A stretch of 7,026 bases of DNA from assembly GCA_020853835.1 (NCBI GenBank), contig JADYYC010000366.1:1-7026 (forward strand), given 5' to 3'. The notes under the pieces are model-generated. The model ran no database searches. It saw only the letters and a program-made list of their open reading frames with translations, and was not told the DNA's origin. Below, piece after piece: positions 5,366 to 7,026 of this stretch. The stretch comes from Anaerolineales bacterium (GTDB lineage Bacteria; Chloroflexota; Anaerolineae; Anaerolineales; UBA4823). Made by a program: the position numbers and the translations under genes. Numbering within the stretch: position 1 is the stretch's first letter; every line of letters starts with the position of its first letter.

Positions 5366-6949
5366 ATGAAGACGTTTATTCTGCGGCTAGAGCCACATGA
5401 TGACATCATCTCCGTCCGGGATAAAATCGGTTGGGCGAAAAACAGCCGCATCTTGATCGTCTGGCCTGAAGACGAAGGGATCATCAACCGCCGGCTCGAC
5501 CTGGTGCTGTTGCAACGGATGAGCCAGGCCGCGGGCGCACAGATGGCTTTCGTTAGTAAGGATCCCGAAGTGCGCTACCACGCGCCGCGCCTCGGGGTTC
5601 CGGTGTTCAAATCTATAAACCAGGCGCAAACCAGGCAGTGGCGCCTCCCCTATCGTTTCCGCAAGAAAATAAGCGCCGAACAGGTCGCAACGCCCCCCGA
5701 TAGTCCGGAGGAAGTGGGCCGTCAAATTCCGGTTCGCCCGCAACTCGAAGCGCGCCAACTCAGCCCCCTCGTGCGCCTGGCGTTTTTCGCCGCCGGCGTG
5801 CTGGCTTTCTTAGCAATGGCTGCGGTTCTGGCTCCGGGAGCGGAGTTGGTGATTACCCCTCGCACGGTCGTTCAGGACGTGCTTATCGAGGCTTATTCCA
5901 GCCCTGAGGTCACAGAGATCCAGCTATCGGGTGCGCTTCCATCCGAAGTCGTTACAGTAGAGGTGGAAGGTCGCCTCTCGCGCCCGGTCAGCGGCCAGAT
6001 CCGGCTGTCCGACCAGCCCGCTAAAGGGGTTGTCCTTTTCACTAACCTGACTGATGAAGCGGTCGAAATTCCTGAGGGGACGGTCATTCAAGCGTTGAGT
6101 AACCAAGCGGGCGGAAGCGCCGGAGCAGCGCAGCCCGGCGCACTGCGATATGCTACTCAAAAGGCGGTCACCCTCCCAGCCGGTCCAGGAGAAACCATCA
6201 CAGTCCTGGTGCAGTGCCTCATCCCTGGCAAGGAGGGCAACCAGCCAGTCGAAACGCTCAAAGCCATTGAAGGGATTTTGGGGACCCAGGTCAGCGTGAC
6301 CAACCTACAACCGGTCAGCGGGGGGAGCGATAGGCTGGAACCGGCGCCAACCGAGAAGGACCGGCTGGAGCTTGCGCGCGAGCTAAACGCCTCTCTGCGC
6401 CTCACCGCCCTGCAGGAGTTGCAAAGCGGGCTGGAGCTCGGTGACCTGCTGATCCCGTCCAGCCTGGCCGAAGGGGAAACGCTTGAAAAAAGCTTCCAGC
6501 CTGAAGACCAGCAGCCTGCGTACCAGCTCACCCTCACCTGGAGGCTGGCCTATCAGGCCAGAATCGTCAGGTACAAAGACCAGTTGGCTCTGGCGCAGGC
6601 GGTCTTTGACGCAAACCTGCCGTCAGGTTATGCGCCCATACCCGAGACATTGACCGTAGAGCCTGTCAGCACTCTGCAAACAGGTAATGGGGAAACGACT
6701 GGCTGGACGCTGCACGCAGTCCGGCGGTTGAACGCCCAGATCAGCGATTCGATGGCGCGCCAGGCGGTGCTTGGCCTGCCCGTGACCCAGGCTGCTCAAC
6801 GCATACAGGCAGAGCTGCCCCTGGAACAGCCGCCCCAAATTCGCATGACACCCGAGTGGTGGCCGCGCCTTCCCATTTTGCCGTTTCGTATCCAGGTCAT
6901 ACACCAAAGCCTCTACAGCCTGGCCGGCGGGGAGCTGTCCGGATCATGA
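5366..6949 (+). CDS. Membrane-anchored baseplate J/gp47-like domain protein
   Basis: This 527-residue protein has three parts. Residues 1 to about 95 (LRLEPHDD, SRILIVWP, LDLVLLQR, LGVPVF) look like an alternating alpha/beta Rossmann-like domain and should be cytoplasmic. After a linker, one membrane segment spans about 136-156. The rest, about 370 residues, is beta-rich and probably outside the cell membrane. Within it, GVVLFTNLTDEAVEIPEGTV (221-240), PGKEGN (287-292) and VTNLQPVSGGSDR (311-323) form the pattern known from phage baseplate J/gp47 proteins and from chromosomal proteins given that label in Chloroflexota. No phage structural genes are nearby, so a phage role is unlikely and the real function is unknown. 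ATG 5366 is chosen because the conserved N-terminal domain begins right there. The ribosome site is poor (AGGA at 5347-5350 is 15 nt away). The stop overlaps the ruvX start. Confidence 0.82.
   Translation: MKTFILRLEPHDDIISVRDKIGWAKNSRILIVWPEDEGIINRRLDLVLLQRMSQAAGAQMAFVSKDPEVRYHAPRLGVPVFKSINQAQTRQWRLPYRFRKKISAEQVATPPDSPEEVGRQIPVRPQLEARQLSPLVRLAFFAAGVLAFLAMAAVLAPGAELVITPRTVVQDVLIEAYSSPEVTEIQLSGALPSEVVTVEVEGRLSRPVSGQIRLSDQPAKGVVLFTNLTDEAVEIPEGTVIQALSNQAGGSAGAAQPGALRYATQKAVTLPAGPGETITVLVQCLIPGKEGNQPVETLKAIEGILGTQVSVTNLQPVSGGSDRLEPAPTEKDRLELARELNASLRLTALQELQSGLELGDLLIPSSLAEGETLEKSFQPEDQQPAYQLTLTWRLAYQARIVRYKDQLALAQAVFDANLPSGYAPIPETLTVEPVSTLQTGNGETTGWTLHAVRRLNAQISDSMARQAVLGLPVTQAAQRIQAELPLEQPPQIRMTPEWWPRLPILPFRIQVIHQSLYSLAGGELSGS
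6929..6934 (+). promoter_or_regulatory. Ribosome binding site for ruvX
   Basis: GGGGAG at 6929-6934, inside the end of the preceding gene, lies 11 nt before the ATG at 6946. Together with the ATGA overlap it supports translational coupling of ruvX to the upstream gene. Confidence 0.6.
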
Positions 6950-7026
6950 GGGTGCTGGCGGTTGATCCGGGAGAGAAACGCCTGGGAATCGCGGTCAGCG
7001 ATCCGAGCGCGACCATCGCCAACCCG
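6946..7026 (+). CDS. ruvX: RuvX/YqgF, pre-16S rRNA nuclease (Holliday-junction-resolvase-like), 5' part
   Basis: Only the first 27 codons are in the window; the gene runs off the right edge. The peptide begins MRVLAVDPGEKRLGIAVSDP, which matches the opening strand-turn-strand of RuvX/YqgF proteins. D7 in VDPG is the conserved first acidic residue of the RNase H-like active site, followed by KRLGIAVSD. In bacteria this small, usually essential, cytoplasmic enzyme trims the 5' end of 16S rRNA precursors; it was earlier proposed as a Holliday junction resolvase. The ATG at 6946-6948 shares bases with the TGA at 6947-6949 of the baseplate-J-like gene. A GGGGAG ribosome site lies 11 nt upstream. 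Glutamate follows PG where many homologs have threonine, which is a mild variation. Confidence 0.93.
   Translation, partial: MRVLAVDPGEKRLGIAVSDPSATIANP

Noticed and set aside
5366..6949. Prophage or tailocin interpretation of the baseplate-J-like gene
   Set aside because: There are no other tail, sheath, lysis or integrase genes, the protein has a membrane segment and Rossmann-like N-terminus, and its neighbour is ruvX.

Overview
The window looks like chromosomal DNA from a Chloroflexota bacterium, most likely of the Anaerolineae. It is GC-rich, and all genes lie on the + strand, tightly packed. It carries a large membrane protein with a baseplate-J-like domain directly in front of ruvX, a pairing I associate from memory with Anaerolineae. 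No rRNA, tRNA, CRISPR array, transposase or convincing terminator is visible. The lineage call is an inference from gene content and cannot be proven from this window.

Left block (1-4493): a compact surface-glycan operon. It opens inside the 3' part of one gene (1-729). That gene is followed by a full-length paralog (734-2800): a polytopic membrane protein with a GT-C-like WDDW motif near its N-terminus and a long soluble tail ending in TPR-like helices. Next come a polyprenyl-phosphate-type family 2 glycosyltransferase with two C-terminal membrane segments (2801-3754) and a WecD-like GNAT acetyltransferase (3747-4493). The junctions are a 4-bp gap, a 0-bp gap and an 8-bp overlap, so co-transcription and translational coupling are likely. 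A reasonable model is that the GT2 enzyme loads a sugar onto a lipid carrier, the GT-C-like proteins transfer it outside the membrane, and the acetyltransferase decorates an amino sugar. The substrates cannot be read from the sequence.

Junction (4494-4567): a 74-bp AT-richer gap with a perfect TATAAT box, a partial -35 and a good Shine-Dalgarno in front of a GTG start. It appears to begin a new transcription unit.

Right block (4568-7026): a 261-residue membrane protein of unknown function with two related helical modules; a 527-residue single-pass protein with a Rossmann-like N-terminal domain and an external baseplate-J/gp47-like domain; and the first 27 codons of ruvX (yqgF), which starts in an ATGA overlap with the preceding stop. 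This part looks like a conserved, housekeeping-linked cluster, unlike the accessory glycan block on the left.

The most noteworthy points are the tandem GT-C/TPR paralogs with four fully conserved cysteines in their tails, and the unexplained two-protein membrane module in front of ruvX. I see no clear evidence of a wholly new defence or mobile system here.
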